Below, in pieces: positions 27,832 through 37,249 of a DNA stretch of 64,000 bases. The stretch's first letter is position 1; every line of letters begins with the position of its first letter. Under the pieces are notes generated by a model. The model was not told where the DNA came from. It saw only the letters and a list, made by a program, of their open reading frames with translations, and did not search any database. This DNA comes from Affinundibacterium seohonense (lineage in GTDB: Bacteria; Pseudomonadota; Gammaproteobacteria; Burkholderiales; Burkholderiaceae_D), in NCBI RefSeq assembly GCF_014284305.1, contig NZ_JACOFW010000021.1, forward strand, positions 22,036 to 86,035, in the 5' to 3' direction. Both the position numbers and the translations under genes were made by a program.

Positions 27832-29349
27832 ATGAATGCCAATCTCTACGCTCTATTCGCAAGTCATTTTCCAGACGATCAATCACGCTGCTGCATAGAA
27901 ACACACGATAGTCGATTTTACAGTTGGTCAGATATAGAACGCGCCAGCGCCATGCTGGCCAACCTGCTGTGTAGCCTAGAGCTAAGTGCCGATGCGCGGA
28001 TTGCCGTGCAAGTGGAAAAATCCCCTGAAGCCTTGATTCTCTATCTGGCAACCCTACGCGCCGGCTATGTTTTCCTACCTTTAAATACAGCCTACCAACA
28101 CGCAGAAATCAGCTATTTCATCCAAGATGCGGCACCCGAAGTCGTAGTGTGTTCGCCGCAAAATTTTGGTTGGGTTTCACAAATTGCGTTTCAAGCTGGT
28201 AGCAAGCATGTCTTCACCTTGGATGCGCCTGCGCAAGGAAATAATCGCGGCAGTCTGTTGGATAGAGCCAGCGCCATGTCAGATCAATTTGAGACTGTGC
28301 AAAGTCAAACCAATGATTTAGCGGCGATTTTGTACACATCGGGCACAACGGGGCGCAGTAAAGGTGCAATGCTCACGCACGAAAATTTGTCCTCAAATGC
28401 GCTCGTATTAAGAGAAGCATGGGGATGGTGCGAGGGAGATGTCTTGCTACACGCCCTGCCCTTATTTCATGTTCATGGCTTATTTGTCGCATCGCATGGT
28501 GCCTTGCTAAACGGTAGCAAAATGATTTTTCTGCCGAAGTTCGATGCAGATCAAGTCCTCCACTATTTGCCGCAATCAACGGTGATGATGGGCGTCCCAA
28601 CCTACTATGTGAGGCTGCTGCAAGATGCGCGCTTAGACCAAGCACTGTGTAGCAAAATGCGTTTGTTTATTTCCGGCTCAGCACCATTATTGACCGACAC
28701 TTTCAATGACTTTCAACAACGCACGGGTCATACGATTTTGGAACGCTATGGTATGAGCGAGACGACCATGTTGACTTCCAACCCTTATGTTGGTGAGCGC
28801 AAAGGCGGCACGGTGGGTCTAGCGCTTTCCGGAGTCAGCGTGCGTGTGGTGAACTCGCAAGGAGAAATATGCAGCGCCAGCGACATCGGTGACATCCAAG
28901 TCAAAGGTCCGAATGTATTTAACGGCTATTGGAACATGCCAGAAAAAACCGCCGAAGAATTTACCGAAGATGGCTACTTCCGCACGGGCGATGTTGGCAA
29001 GTTTGATCAAGATGGCTATTTGAGTATCGTTGGACGCAGCAAAGATTTGATTATCTCCGGTGGCTACAACGTCTACCCAAAAGAAATCGAAAGCGTCATC
29101 GACGACATGCCAGAAGTGGCTGAGTCTGCCGTCATCGGTTTAGCCCACCCCGACTTTGGCGAAGCCGTTTGTGCAGTGATTGTGCTAAAACAGCATGCGC
29201 AATTAGATGCGTCAATGCTCATCACTCGTCTAAAATCACAAATTGCTAATTTCAAAGTGCCTAAGCAAGTTTTTTTTGTGAGCGAGCTGCCGAGAAATAC
29301 CATGGGTAAAGTGCAAAAAAATAGTCTCAGGCAGCAGTTCCAAAATTAA
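27832..29349 (+). CDS. matB: Malonyl-CoA synthetase-like acyl-CoA ligase
   Basis: ATP-dependent acid-CoA ligase of the ANL family, 505 residues. The nucleotide loop LYTSGTTGRSKGAML is near residue 165, the acidic hinge region GYFRTGDVGKFD near 382, and the adenylation Lys in RNTMGKVQKNSLR close to the end. The N-terminal region VEKSPEALILYLATLRAG and NTAYQHAEISYF look like malonate-CoA ligase MatB. Malonate as substrate is inferred from this likeness; other short dicarboxylates are possible. It is cotranscribed with the crotonase gene and perhaps lgt. Confidence 0.82.
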   Translation: MNANLYALFASHFPDDQSRCCIETHDSRFYSWSDIERASAMLANLLCSLELSADARIAVQVEKSPEALILYLATLRAGYVFLPLNTAYQHAEISYFIQDAAPEVVVCSPQNFGWVSQIAFQAGSKHVFTLDAPAQGNNRGSLLDRASAMSDQFETVQSQTNDLAAILYTSGTTGRSKGAMLTHENLSSNALVLREAWGWCEGDVLLHALPLFHVHGLFVASHGALLNGSKMIFLPKFDADQVLHYLPQSTVMMGVPTYYVRLLQDARLDQALCSKMRLFISGSAPLLTDTFNDFQQRTGHTILERYGMSETTMLTSNPYVGERKGGTVGLALSGVSVRVVNSQGEICSASDIGDIQVKGPNVFNGYWNMPEKTAEEFTEDGYFRTGDVGKFDQDGYLSIVGRSKDLIISGGYNVYPKEIESVIDDMPEVAESAVIGLAHPDFGEAVCAVIVLKQHAQLDASMLITRLKSQIANFKVPKQVFFVSELPRNTMGKVQKNSLRQQFQN

Positions 29350-29377
29350 TTTTAAGACGCCTCACAAAAACCAAACA

Positions 29378-29836
29378 TCACGCCTTATCCAAAAGTTTCA
29401 GTACGGCCGTCCATTCCGATGCAGTCACGGGAGTAATCGACAGACGACTCCCTTTCTGCAACACCACCATAGTCGCTAAATCCTCATTAGCCCGCATTTC
29501 TGCGAGACTCAACACTCGCGTTTTGCGAATCGCCTTCACATCCACCAACATCCAGCGCGGATTTTCTGGCGTCGATTTTGGATCGTAATAATGACTCTTC
29601 GCATCAAACTGCGTCGCATCGGGATACGGTGTGCTAGCGACCTCCGCAATGCCAACCACACCGGGTTCATCGCAGCTAGAGTGATAAAACAAAACCCCAT
29701 CACCCAGCTGCATTTGATCACGCATAAAATTACGCGCTTGATAATTACGCACACCAAACCAAGGCGTAGCACCAAGACGCAAAGCGTCATCGATACTGAC
29801 TTCGCTGGGTTCTGATTTCATTAGCCAGTATTTCAT
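29378..29836 (-). CDS. EVE domain-containing protein
   Basis: A single-domain protein of 152 residues in the EVE/PUA-like superfamily, whose members bind modified bases in DNA or RNA. The start MKYWLMKSEPSEVS and the segment GVRNYQARNFMRDQM are characteristic, as is VLFYHSS-CDEPGVVGIAEV. A good Shine-Dalgarno GAGGTGA precedes the ATG. It is convergent with the acyl-CoA ligase gene. Ligand here is not known. Confidence 0.93.
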   Translation of the reverse strand: MKYWLMKSEPSEVSIDDALRLGATPWFGVRNYQARNFMRDQMQLGDGVLFYHSSCDEPGVVGIAEVASTPYPDATQFDAKSHYYDPKSTPENPRWMLVDVKAIRKTRVLSLAEMRANEDLATMVVLQKGSRLSITPVTASEWTAVLKLLDKA

Positions 29837-29867
29837 TTGATCACCTCAATTTAGCCTAGATTCAAAT

Positions 29868-31697
29868 CTAAACATTACAGCCATAGCGATTTAACTTTAC
29901 GCACACTCGATTCAATGCTTCATTTGCTTCCAAATGTCCCAGAGTTTGGGCATTGCGATACCAATTCGCTGCCATTTCAAGATCCTGTGTAACTCCATAT
30001 TTAGCAAACTCAAATACTTCTGCATAAAGAAATTGAGATTTTGGATCACCGTTCTCCGCCACTATCTTTAGCCAATCTAAACCTTTCTGCAGATTCACTT
30101 TCTTTCCAAACTTACCTTCAAGATAAACTGAAGACAAAGTACCTTGGGCTAAATGATTTCCTTTCATTGCGGCTGATTCATACAATTCAAATGCCTCTCT
30201 ATGATTCACTGGAACTCCGTCACCGCGTTCGTACTTGATTGCTAAATTATATATCGCAGCAGCATTGCCAAACTCTGCGGATCGTCGATACCAATACAAA
30301 GCTTTCGTCACATCTTTTTCGACACCAATGCCTTCATCAAAATGAAGTGCAACAGCAAGCCAAGCTTCGGGCATTCCAGCCTCTGCGGCTCCAAACCAGA
30401 GCCTATGTGCAGAAGCAGGATCGTAATGCTTTGATTTCTCATTCTGGTAAATTCGAGCCAATCCAATATCACCTTCTAAGGATCCATTATCTGAAGCCAG
30501 CTTAAAGTATCGAAGTGCTTCATCTTCATTTTTGCTAAAGCCGTCCTTACCTTCGAGAAATCGGATCGCTTGAATAACCAAATTAGCCGACGACGCATCT
30601 GTCGATATGATTTGCGTGTTCGAACTATCTTTTGATGGATGAGTGCCCGAAGAGTCTAACATTATGATACCAATCGACATCACCAAAACAAAAATACAAA
30701 AAGCGATTGCGGCCGACCAATCGTTATTTTCGAAAAAATTATTGAGAGCTTTTCGACTCAACTTCGGCGGCTGGAAAAACTTATACTCCTCAGCCCGTTT
30801 ATGCCAAGTTTGCAAATTCTCATACTTCGTCACCATCGCCAACCAAGTCGGATAATTGCTCAACATCTCATCGATAAAATAAATATTCTCACGCAAAAAT
30901 TGTTTGGTTGGTGGCGCATCATTTCTAGCGAGGCGTATCAAGCCAACTTGTCGGTTGGTGCGTGCCTCTTCTTGCAAATTGAATGCACTCATTTCATCGA
31001 CAGCTCGATCAAGGTAATACCCAAAGTCGTGAAATCTCAATATTCTATGTTTGTCTTGATGCCAGCCAAAACACTTGACTGCAGCACCAAACAAATCGCC
31101 ATTGCCCGTCTGCCAGCCTTGCGCTAAGCGCTCGGCGATCAGCCATTCAAACAAATCACGGATTTCAACATTAATCAAACGCTCATCATCGAGATACATG
31201 CGCAACAAAAACTCCGTCTGACCGACTTCTTCTGCTTTCTCACCAAGATGATGGAGAAACTCCATGAAAATATTGCGGGCAATATCGATTGCATAAACGA
31301 CCTGCTCTTCTCCATTTTCTACAGCACTGGAAGTTGGCTCTTGCGAAACATGCTCCGTCGATGCTACGTTCTTCGAGTCTACGTAAGTATCAGCAATGAC
31401 ATCATCCTCCTTAGAGGTGGCGACATTCGACTCGCTGTTCACATGAGCAGAAGTAGAGTCCAAATCCGTCGATTGCTCACCCTCTGCATTCTGCTCCGCA
31501 ACATACTGTTCGCGCCAATCTTTACTGCGCGCCCAAGCTAAGGCACGTTCATAATCCTCACGCAGACTCTGAAATCCTTCGAGATCATTGTCCTGATCAA
31601 TTTGTTTTAATGCCTTGGCATAGGCGCGTTTTATCGTGCGTTCATCGGCGTCTTGATCAATCTGATGATCAATAAAAAAAGAAGGTATATCAAACAT
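29868..31697 (-). CDS. Membrane J-domain-like protein with Sel1 repeats
   Basis: Predicted partner of the HscC chaperone encoded 14 bases upstream. Residues 1-60 resemble a J domain of the DjlB/DjlC type (DERTIKRAYAKALKQ, then EGFQSLREDYERAL). The HPD signature is absent: the loop reads KQIDQDND. An acidic linker (about 65-125) and a helical region follow, then one membrane helix near 320-345. The C-terminal half carries about six Sel1-like repeats (for example DVTKALYWYRRSAEFGNAAA), which mediate protein contacts. Total length is 609 residues. With the N-terminus in the cytoplasm the Sel1 part would be periplasmic; this topology is inferred. Confidence 0.83.
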   Translation of the reverse strand: MFDIPSFFIDHQIDQDADERTIKRAYAKALKQIDQDNDLEGFQSLREDYERALAWARSKDWREQYVAEQNAEGEQSTDLDSTSAHVNSESNVATSKEDDVIADTYVDSKNVASTEHVSQEPTSSAVENGEEQVVYAIDIARNIFMEFLHHLGEKAEEVGQTEFLLRMYLDDERLINVEIRDLFEWLIAERLAQGWQTGNGDLFGAAVKCFGWHQDKHRILRFHDFGYYLDRAVDEMSAFNLQEEARTNRQVGLIRLARNDAPPTKQFLRENIYFIDEMLSNYPTWLAMVTKYENLQTWHKRAEEYKFFQPPKLSRKALNNFFENNDWSAAIAFCIFVLVMSIGIIMLDSSGTHPSKDSSNTQIISTDASSANLVIQAIRFLEGKDGFSKNEDEALRYFKLASDNGSLEGDIGLARIYQNEKSKHYDPASAHRLWFGAAEAGMPEAWLAVALHFDEGIGVEKDVTKALYWYRRSAEFGNAAAIYNLAIKYERGDGVPVNHREAFELYESAAMKGNHLAQGTLSSVYLEGKFGKKVNLQKGLDWLKIVAENGDPKSQFLYAEVFEFAKYGVTQDLEMAANWYRNAQTLGHLEANEALNRVCVKLNRYGCNV

Positions 31698-31711
31698 ATT
31701 GCGATCTTTGA

Positions 31712-33430
31712 TTATTCAGTAAAATCGGGATGCAGCACGACATCTTGTTCAATTTGATCAAGCGCTTCGGAAAATTGCTTTTGCGCCGGTGTAATCAGCT
31801 TAGGATTTTGTGTTTCGATCACGCGTTCAAACTCCGCAATCTGATGACTCAGCCAATCACGTGCCTCGCCTTTCAATTGTTGATACACGCGATCTGCACG
31901 CGCCAACAAAGTTCGAACTTCGAGCGCATCACGTGGATGCATTTTCAATTTTTCCAATTCAACCAGACGCTTAGCGATCTCATCCTCGGTGAGTAAACCG
32001 GGATTACCTTGAATGAGCATCTTTTGCACTTGTTGCGTGCGAATAACGGTTGCCTGCACTTCCAACAAGCCATTTACATCATAAGTGAAGCGTACATCGA
32101 CACCGTTTTGATCGCGTGGTAAAGGCTCCAAATTTATTTCCAATGAGCCCAATAAAATATTATCTTTAACGAGGCGTGATTCGCCTTGGTAAATATCAAG
32201 CTGCAATAACTTTTGATTGTCTTCAATCGGATAATATTGCGCTACGCGACTGATAGGCACTGTACTATTTCTCTCTATGATCGGTGAAAAGTGTCCACTA
32301 ACATTTTTGTTATTCGCCAAACGCATTGCCACTTCCACACCTAAAGAATACGGCGCAACATCCGTCATCACCACTTCATCAAGTGCAGCATCTTTCATCT
32401 TTAAACCAGCCTGAACCGCAGCGCCCATCGCCACCACTTCATCAGGATTAATCTCGCTGGCAGGAAAACGTCCGAACATCAAAGTCACCAAACGCTTCAC
32501 AATCGGCATACGAGTTGCGCCACCAGCCAACACAATACTGTCGAGCTGATTACTGCGTCGATTGGTATCACGTAATGCACGTTCGACTGGTTCACGGAGA
32601 CGCTTGATCAGTGGCGCAGCTAATTTCGACAAGCTTTCTTCATCAAATTCAAGTTCCAGAAGTGCATCCGTGGTCTGCACTTCCATCTTGGCTTTTTCTT
32701 CGGAGGAGAGATCGCGTTTCGCCTTCTCTGCGGCCGCGAACAGTTGTTGCATAAAGCGAGGATCGTTACGTACTTTGGTCGGAAATGCGTGCTTTTCAAT
32801 AAAGGCATCGACCATGATCTTAGTGATGTCTTCACCACCCAAATAATTATCCCCAGCAGAGGCCCGCACTTCCATCACGCCATCGAACATCTCCAAAATC
32901 GAGACATCAAACGTGCCACCGCCCAAATCAAAAACCAGAAAGCGACATTCGTCTTTGAACTCATGCATGCCATAAGCCAAAGCGGCTGCGGTTGGTTCAT
33001 TCACCAAGCGCTCGACTTTTAAACCAGCGAGTTGTCCCGCAGTGCGCGTCGCTTTACGTTGCGCATCAGAAAAATACGCGGGAACCGTGATCACCGCTTC
33101 TGTGACAGTTTCACCTAAAAAAGCCTCGGCATCTGCCTTTAAACTTTTGAGAACAAAAGACGACAACTCTTCCGCACGAAACTCGCGCTTGCCTAATTTG
33201 ATTTTTTTGTCGCTCCCCATATAGCGTTTGAACACAGCTGCGGTCAATTCAGGGTGCGTTTGTAAGCGCTCTTTCGCGGCGCGTCCAACCAAAATACTGC
33301 CATCTTCATCGACACTCACACAAGACGGCGTCAAGGTATCGCCCAGACTATTGGGTATCAATTGCGACTTCCCATCCCGCCAGATCGCTACCAAGCTATT
33401 GGTCGTACCCAAATCAATGCCGATTATCAT
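31712..33430 (-). CDS. hscC: Hsp70-family chaperone, HscC type
   Basis: ATP-dependent chaperone of 572 residues, shorter than DnaK and near the length of HscC. The start is the ATG at 33430, preceded by AAAGGTAGGCAGC; the frame extends to a TTG at 33454 without support. The three Hsp70 signatures are present: IGIDLGTTNSLVA, VFDLGGGTFDVSILE, and IVLAGGATRMP. A reduced substrate domain follows (NSTVPISRVAQYYP) with a short helical lid. The following J-domain-like gene suggests a dedicated pair. Substrates are unknown. The upstream region shared with the Xre gene is divergent. Confidence 0.9.
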   Translation of the reverse strand: MIIGIDLGTTNSLVAIWRDGKSQLIPNSLGDTLTPSCVSVDEDGSILVGRAAKERLQTHPELTAAVFKRYMGSDKKIKLGKREFRAEELSSFVLKSLKADAEAFLGETVTEAVITVPAYFSDAQRKATRTAGQLAGLKVERLVNEPTAAALAYGMHEFKDECRFLVFDLGGGTFDVSILEMFDGVMEVRASAGDNYLGGEDITKIMVDAFIEKHAFPTKVRNDPRFMQQLFAAAEKAKRDLSSEEKAKMEVQTTDALLELEFDEESLSKLAAPLIKRLREPVERALRDTNRRSNQLDSIVLAGGATRMPIVKRLVTLMFGRFPASEINPDEVVAMGAAVQAGLKMKDAALDEVVMTDVAPYSLGVEVAMRLANNKNVSGHFSPIIERNSTVPISRVAQYYPIEDNQKLLQLDIYQGESRLVKDNILLGSLEINLEPLPRDQNGVDVRFTYDVNGLLEVQATVIRTQQVQKMLIQGNPGLLTEDEIAKRLVELEKLKMHPRDALEVRTLLARADRVYQQLKGEARDWLSHQIAEFERVIETQNPKLITPAQKQFSEALDQIEQDVVLHPDFTE

Positions 33431-33727
33431 GCTGCCTACCTTTATTCTGAGCAAAAAAATAAGTGCACACTATCTTTCGCTGCAGATATTGTGCACTTGC
33501 TATTCACGTGTTGACGAATTTGAAGCATTGTAAAAGGATTCAGATTGCTTGACAATTTTTACATATCACGACGAGGGACATTTGCATGTTTAGCAGGCTT
33601 ACTTTTTTCACGAATAATTTCCTAGCGATGGGATGTTTTTACCAGATCAAAGCAACATGACTCAATTCGAAAGATCTAGGCTAATCCAAAACATGAATGA
33701 AGAACAAGAAATCAATTCACTCATACA

Positions 33728-33780
33728 AATTCGTTCTTTTTAAAACAAAATTTGTTTTCATTAAAACGAAATGCTATAGT
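33728..33780 (+). promoter_or_regulatory. Promoter with nested palindromic operator for the Xre-RES genes
   Basis: TTGTTT (33752-33757) and TATAGT (33775-33780) are 17 bases apart, a good sigma-70 promoter facing the Xre gene. AAAACAAAATTTGTTTT around 33742-33758 is nearly palindromic, and the outer TTCGTTCTTTT and TTAAAACGAA blocks are mirror images around it. The symmetry overlaps both promoter boxes, which fits autorepression by the antitoxin or the complex. Assigned from sequence symmetry only. Confidence 0.65.
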
Positions 33781-33835
33781 TCCACATCAATTCCTTTTTG
33801 GTATTTTGATCCTCTTTCGAATCAGGAGTACATCA

Positions 33836-34240
33836 ATGTCAACCTTACTACGCCATCCAGAACCGCACATTCCCGCCTCCGAAGATCGTGGCGCTTTGGC
33901 AAAGATGGTGATGACGCTAATGGATCACTGGCAATTATCAACCGAAGATCAAGCGGCTTTGTTGGGCATTGCTGCTAGTAATCGCGCGACTCTGACGCGT
34001 TATCGTAAAGGGGAAGCGATAGGCACTAATCGTGATCAATATGAACGAGTCGGTCATCTGCTCGGCATTCACAAAAATTTGCGACTTCTCTTCCCACAAA
34101 ACCGTGAGCTGGCTTATTGCTGGATGACGACCCGTAATCGTGCTTTCGATAATCTGTCGCCAGTACAGGTTGTGCGGGAATGGGGATTTACTGGGCTGTT
34201 GATGGTGCGCTCTTATCTTGATCGTGCTCGTGGCGTTTAG
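33836..34240 (+). CDS. Antitoxin of the Xre/MbcA/ParS toxin-binding family
   Basis: Antitoxin of a RES-Xre type II toxin-antitoxin pair, 134 residues. An AGGAG lies 7 bases before the ATG at 33836; the open frame upstream of it crosses the promoter and is rejected. The N-terminal half is an Xre-type DNA-binding domain ([19 protein letters not shown]). The C-terminal toxin-binding domain ends [18 protein letters not shown], the characteristic signature of the MbcA/ParS/Xre family. The toxin gene is 54 bases downstream. Expected to repress its own promoter and block the toxin active site. Confidence 0.9.
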   Translation: MSTLLRHPEPHIPASEDRGALAKMVMTLMDHWQLSTEDQAALLGIAASNRATLTRYRKGEAIGTNRDQYERVGHLLGIHKNLRLLFPQNRELAYCWMTTRNRAFDNLSPVQVVREWGFTGLLMVRSYLDRARGV

Positions 34241-34294
34241 TTTTTTCGTCCGTCGCCACTGCATTTCATCGACACCATCTAACTCTCTCCGCAC

Positions 34295-35008
34295 ATGCAA
34301 TCTCTATTTTCCAAAGTCAAACTGCAAGATGTTCATGAAAACGTCTTTCGGAATATCGTCTCCCTCCAAGTTTCACAAGACCTGTTCGACGACTTAAGTG
34401 ATAGCCCAGAAGATTGGGCATTGGCGCAAAAAGTCGAGGATGAAGTAAAGCCACCGACATTCGTATCCGCCACACCGATCATCCACCGACCATTCGAAGA
34501 CGCACATTGGTTTAATGCAATCACCTGGCCTTTTCAACATTGGCAGGCAAGTCGTTATTCTGATGGGCAATTTGGCGTTTGGTACGGTGCCGAATCGATA
34601 GCAACCACCGCATATGAAACAGCTTATCACTGGTATTTCGGCTTATTGGCGGACGCGGGTTTTCAAGAGAAGGATGTGCGAGTGGAACGCAAGGTTTACA
34701 CCGTCGCTTGCGATGCAGCGCTACTCGATTTACGCCCTTTCCACAAAAGCCAAGCTGGACTGATGCACAAGACTGACTATAGCTACACCCAAGCGATAGG
34801 CACGCGATTACATCGTGAAGGACATCCGGGATTAATCACACACTCAGTGCGCAATCCATCCGGTCATTGCTATGTGATCTTGAATCCAAATGTGTTATCT
34901 CATCCGCACCACTGCTGTCACTTATCTTATCGCCTTGATGGCGATGTCATTTATGTTGAAAAAAAGGTGGGGGATAACTGGTTGAAGATTGCGATTTCTG
35001 GTTTGTGA
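34295..35008 (+). CDS. RES-domain toxin
   Basis: Toxin of 237 residues with a RES domain, a family whose studied members consume NAD+. The conserved RES residues are in view: the Arg and Ser region SRYSDGQFGVWYGAES, the Glu in TAYETAYHW, and the Ser in ITHSVRNPSG. It follows the Xre antitoxin in the usual order. About 60 residues precede the RES core. The reading frame is intact, so the toxin should be functional and held by the antitoxin. Confidence 0.9.
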   Translation: MQSLFSKVKLQDVHENVFRNIVSLQVSQDLFDDLSDSPEDWALAQKVEDEVKPPTFVSATPIIHRPFEDAHWFNAITWPFQHWQASRYSDGQFGVWYGAESIATTAYETAYHWYFGLLADAGFQEKDVRVERKVYTVACDAALLDLRPFHKSQAGLMHKTDYSYTQAIGTRLHREGHPGLITHSVRNPSGHCYVILNPNVLSHPHHCCHLSYRLDGDVIYVEKKVGDNWLKIAISGL

Positions 35009-35216
35009 CAAATCTTTTATTAGTCAAAGTTAAGTATCAAAAACCAGACCTACCGTGACTCTGTAAGTGTAAGCAAAACAGAGAGACAGTTTTCCATCCC
35101 AACTTCACTGTCGATAAATGCAAAGCGAGGTGATTTGCAACTTCGATCAATATTGAGTTCTTGATGGATTCACATTCATTGCACAACAATCAGATTTACG
35201 TCCGCCAAAATATCAT

Positions 35217-35348
35217 TTAACAAAACACATAGCGATTCGCCAAATCAACAACGAACTCCGGCTGCAGATACGCAAAAAAAACCAGCGCAAAAATCGCTGC
35301 GATCGCAAACACGATCAGAAATTGACGAGTTGTAGAAGTGAATTTCAT
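35217..35348 (-). CDS. Small single-helix membrane protein downstream of the MFS gene
   Basis: A 43-residue frame starting MKFTSTTRQF with one hydrophobic helix and the end PEFVVDLANRYVFC. It begins 10 bases after the MFS stop on the same strand, which suggests coupling. The frame is open further upstream to 35405, but this would overlap the transporter gene. I recall similar tiny proteins with a DLANR end in Burkholderiales, without a known function. No strong ribosome binding site is seen. Confidence 0.45.
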   Translation of the reverse strand: MKFTSTTRQFLIVFAIAAIFALVFFAYLQPEFVVDLANRYVFC

Positions 35349-35358
35349 CTTAAAGTCA

Positions 35359-36591
35359 TTAGACAGCAAGCGGCAATTTCGCATCGCGCTGTATCGCTGC
35401 TTCATTGATAGGCAAATTAATCAAAGTGGCAAAGATTCCCAAGCCAATCACAATCAACCAGACCGCATCATAATTCCCATTTTTGGTGTACATATAACCG
35501 CCCAACCACGCTCCGATAAAGCTGCCTAACTGGTGTGAGAAGAAAACGAAACCCGATAGCATGGACAAATATTTCAAACCAAAAATTCCAGCAATCACAC
35601 CATTGGTCAGCGGTACCGTGGACAGCCACAAAACACCCATTGCTGCGGCGAACACATACACGCTGTAGCTACTCAAAGGTGCCAAAACAAATAAAGCGAT
35701 CACGATGCTACGGCTGAGATAAATGCTGGACAACAGATAACGTTTAGGGAATAAGCCGCCTAATCTGCCTGCACCATAAGAGCCAAAAATATTAAATAAA
35801 CCAATCAATGACAAAGCAATGACGGCGACACTAGGATCAACGATACCTTTGTCTTTCAAATACGCTGGCATATTCATACCGATAAATACCAATTGAAATC
35901 CGCACACAAAATAACCCGCTAACAACAGTAAAAATGGTTTGTGGGCAAATGCCTCGCGTACGGCTTCCATCGTGCTTTGTTGAGGGCCTGTATCAGCCTC
36001 ACGCGGTGGCTCGCGTAATTTCCATGCCATGGGCAGCATGACAATCAACATCAAAGCTGCCAATACATAAAGTGCGTTTTGCCAACCAGCATGTTGGATC
36101 AATTGCTGATCGACTGGCATCATGAAAAACTGACCGAACGAACTCGCCGCGGATGACATACCAAAAGCCCAAGAACGCTTGGCTTCGGGTGCGGTGCGAC
36201 CGATTAGACCACTGACTGCACCAAAGGTCGTACATGCCAATGCCGCACCGATCAACACACCAGAGCCGGCGATGAAAGCAAATGGATGCTTGACTAGCGC
36301 CATCCAAACCAAGCCTAACGCGAACAAAATCGCACCCAACACAATTACTTTTGCCGTACCCAATTTGTCTGCGGCCATGCCTGCAAACGGCCCAAATACA
36401 CCCCACATTAAATTCTGAATCGCAATCGCCATTGAAAAAGTTTCACGAGTCCATTGGTGTTCTAGTGAAATTGGTTGCAACCAAAATCCAAAGCCGTGAC
36501 GTACGCCCATTGATAGAGTAAGTACAAAACCTGTCGCTAACAGGACGGTCGTTAAGTCTGGTGCGAGACGGGGGCGAATTGACGTGGTCAT
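35359..36591 (-). CDS. Major facilitator superfamily transporter
   Basis: Inner-membrane secondary transporter of 410 residues with 12 predicted helices. The early segment LSMGVRHGFGFWLQPIS and the loop-2/3 region GPFAGMAADKLGTAKV are typical of the MFS branch near oxalate/formate and monocarboxylate carriers. Substrate is not determinable. No regulator or catabolic gene is adjacent; a tiny membrane protein gene follows. Confidence 0.88.
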   Translation of the reverse strand: MTTSIRPRLAPDLTTVLLATGFVLTLSMGVRHGFGFWLQPISLEHQWTRETFSMAIAIQNLMWGVFGPFAGMAADKLGTAKVIVLGAILFALGLVWMALVKHPFAFIAGSGVLIGAALACTTFGAVSGLIGRTAPEAKRSWAFGMSSAASSFGQFFMMPVDQQLIQHAGWQNALYVLAALMLIVMLPMAWKLREPPREADTGPQQSTMEAVREAFAHKPFLLLLAGYFVCGFQLVFIGMNMPAYLKDKGIVDPSVAVIALSLIGLFNIFGSYGAGRLGGLFPKRYLLSSIYLSRSIVIALFVLAPLSSYSVYVFAAAMGVLWLSTVPLTNGVIAGIFGLKYLSMLSGFVFFSHQLGSFIGAWLGGYMYTKNGNYDAVWLIVIGLGIFATLINLPINEAAIQRDAKLPLAV

Positions 36592-36694
36592 CGAATACTT
36601 TCATGTCAAAACCAAATCGCAAGATATTGGCTTTGCGTTAAACGGAAACGACGATTATAGTGAAAAACTCAGTTTCGCTCCCGGCAGCGCCAAT

Positions 36695-37204
36695 TTATGA
36701 CAAAGATAGCCACAAATTATCCCAATCCTCCCCCTGAAAAGCGCCCTCGCGTTTGAACACTAATTGATGCTGCTTATTGAGGACAAAGTGAGTTGGCGTA
36801 GTGTTGATTATGCCAAAATTGTCTTTATGGGCAGGATCGTTACGCCAGACACTGGGAAACCGTTGTGATTTGGGATAAGCCAGAGTCGTGACTTCATTAT
36901 ATTCATCGAGCTCTTTTTTATTTTTATCGATATTCACACCGAGCAGGATGAATTTTTTATTGCTGTTACCGACATAAAACTCGCGCATCAGTTTCAAGTC
37001 ATTGGTACAAACCGGGCAATCAAAAGTAAAAAAACTGACCAATACTGTCTTACCCGCATAATCTTTCAATTGGACTTTTTTGCCACTAACGTCCGTACCT
37101 AGTAGGTTATAAGACAGAGCTTTACCCTCGTTCGCTGCCAGCACGCTGCCAGATAAAGCCAGACTAGACACTGCCACTGACTGTAAAAAATCTCTTCTGT
37201 TCAT
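36695..37204 (-). CDS. TlpA/AhpC-type thioredoxin-fold protein with Tat signal
   Basis: Exported redox protein of 169 residues. The N-terminus NRRDFLQSVAVSSLALSG is a twin-arginine-type signal with cleavage near VLA-AN. The thioredoxin fold follows with FTFDCPVCTND, giving a CPVC pair, and the cis-Pro region TPTHFVLN. Tat export implies folding before transport, which is unusual for such small redoxins; the RR motif lacks the full consensus, so Sec export remains possible. Ribosome binding site GGAAGG is present. Confidence 0.85.
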   Translation of the reverse strand: MNRRDFLQSVAVSSLALSGSVLAANEGKALSYNLLGTDVSGKKVQLKDYAGKTVLVSFFTFDCPVCTNDLKLMREFYVGNSNKKFILLGVNIDKNKKELDEYNEVTTLAYPKSQRFPSVWRNDPAHKDNFGIINTTPTHFVLNKQHQLVFKREGAFQGEDWDNLWLSLS

Positions 37205-37249
37205 GATGACCTTCCTTTGTGGGTAAGCACTTCAACAATTAGCGACAAA

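Noticed and set aside
33752..33835. N-terminal extension of the Xre antitoxin
   Set aside because: It overlaps the promoter and operator; AGGAG supports the ATG at 33836.
35349..35405. Longer start for the small membrane protein after the MFS gene
   Set aside because: It would overlap the 3' end of the MFS gene and adds a non-hydrophobic leader without support.
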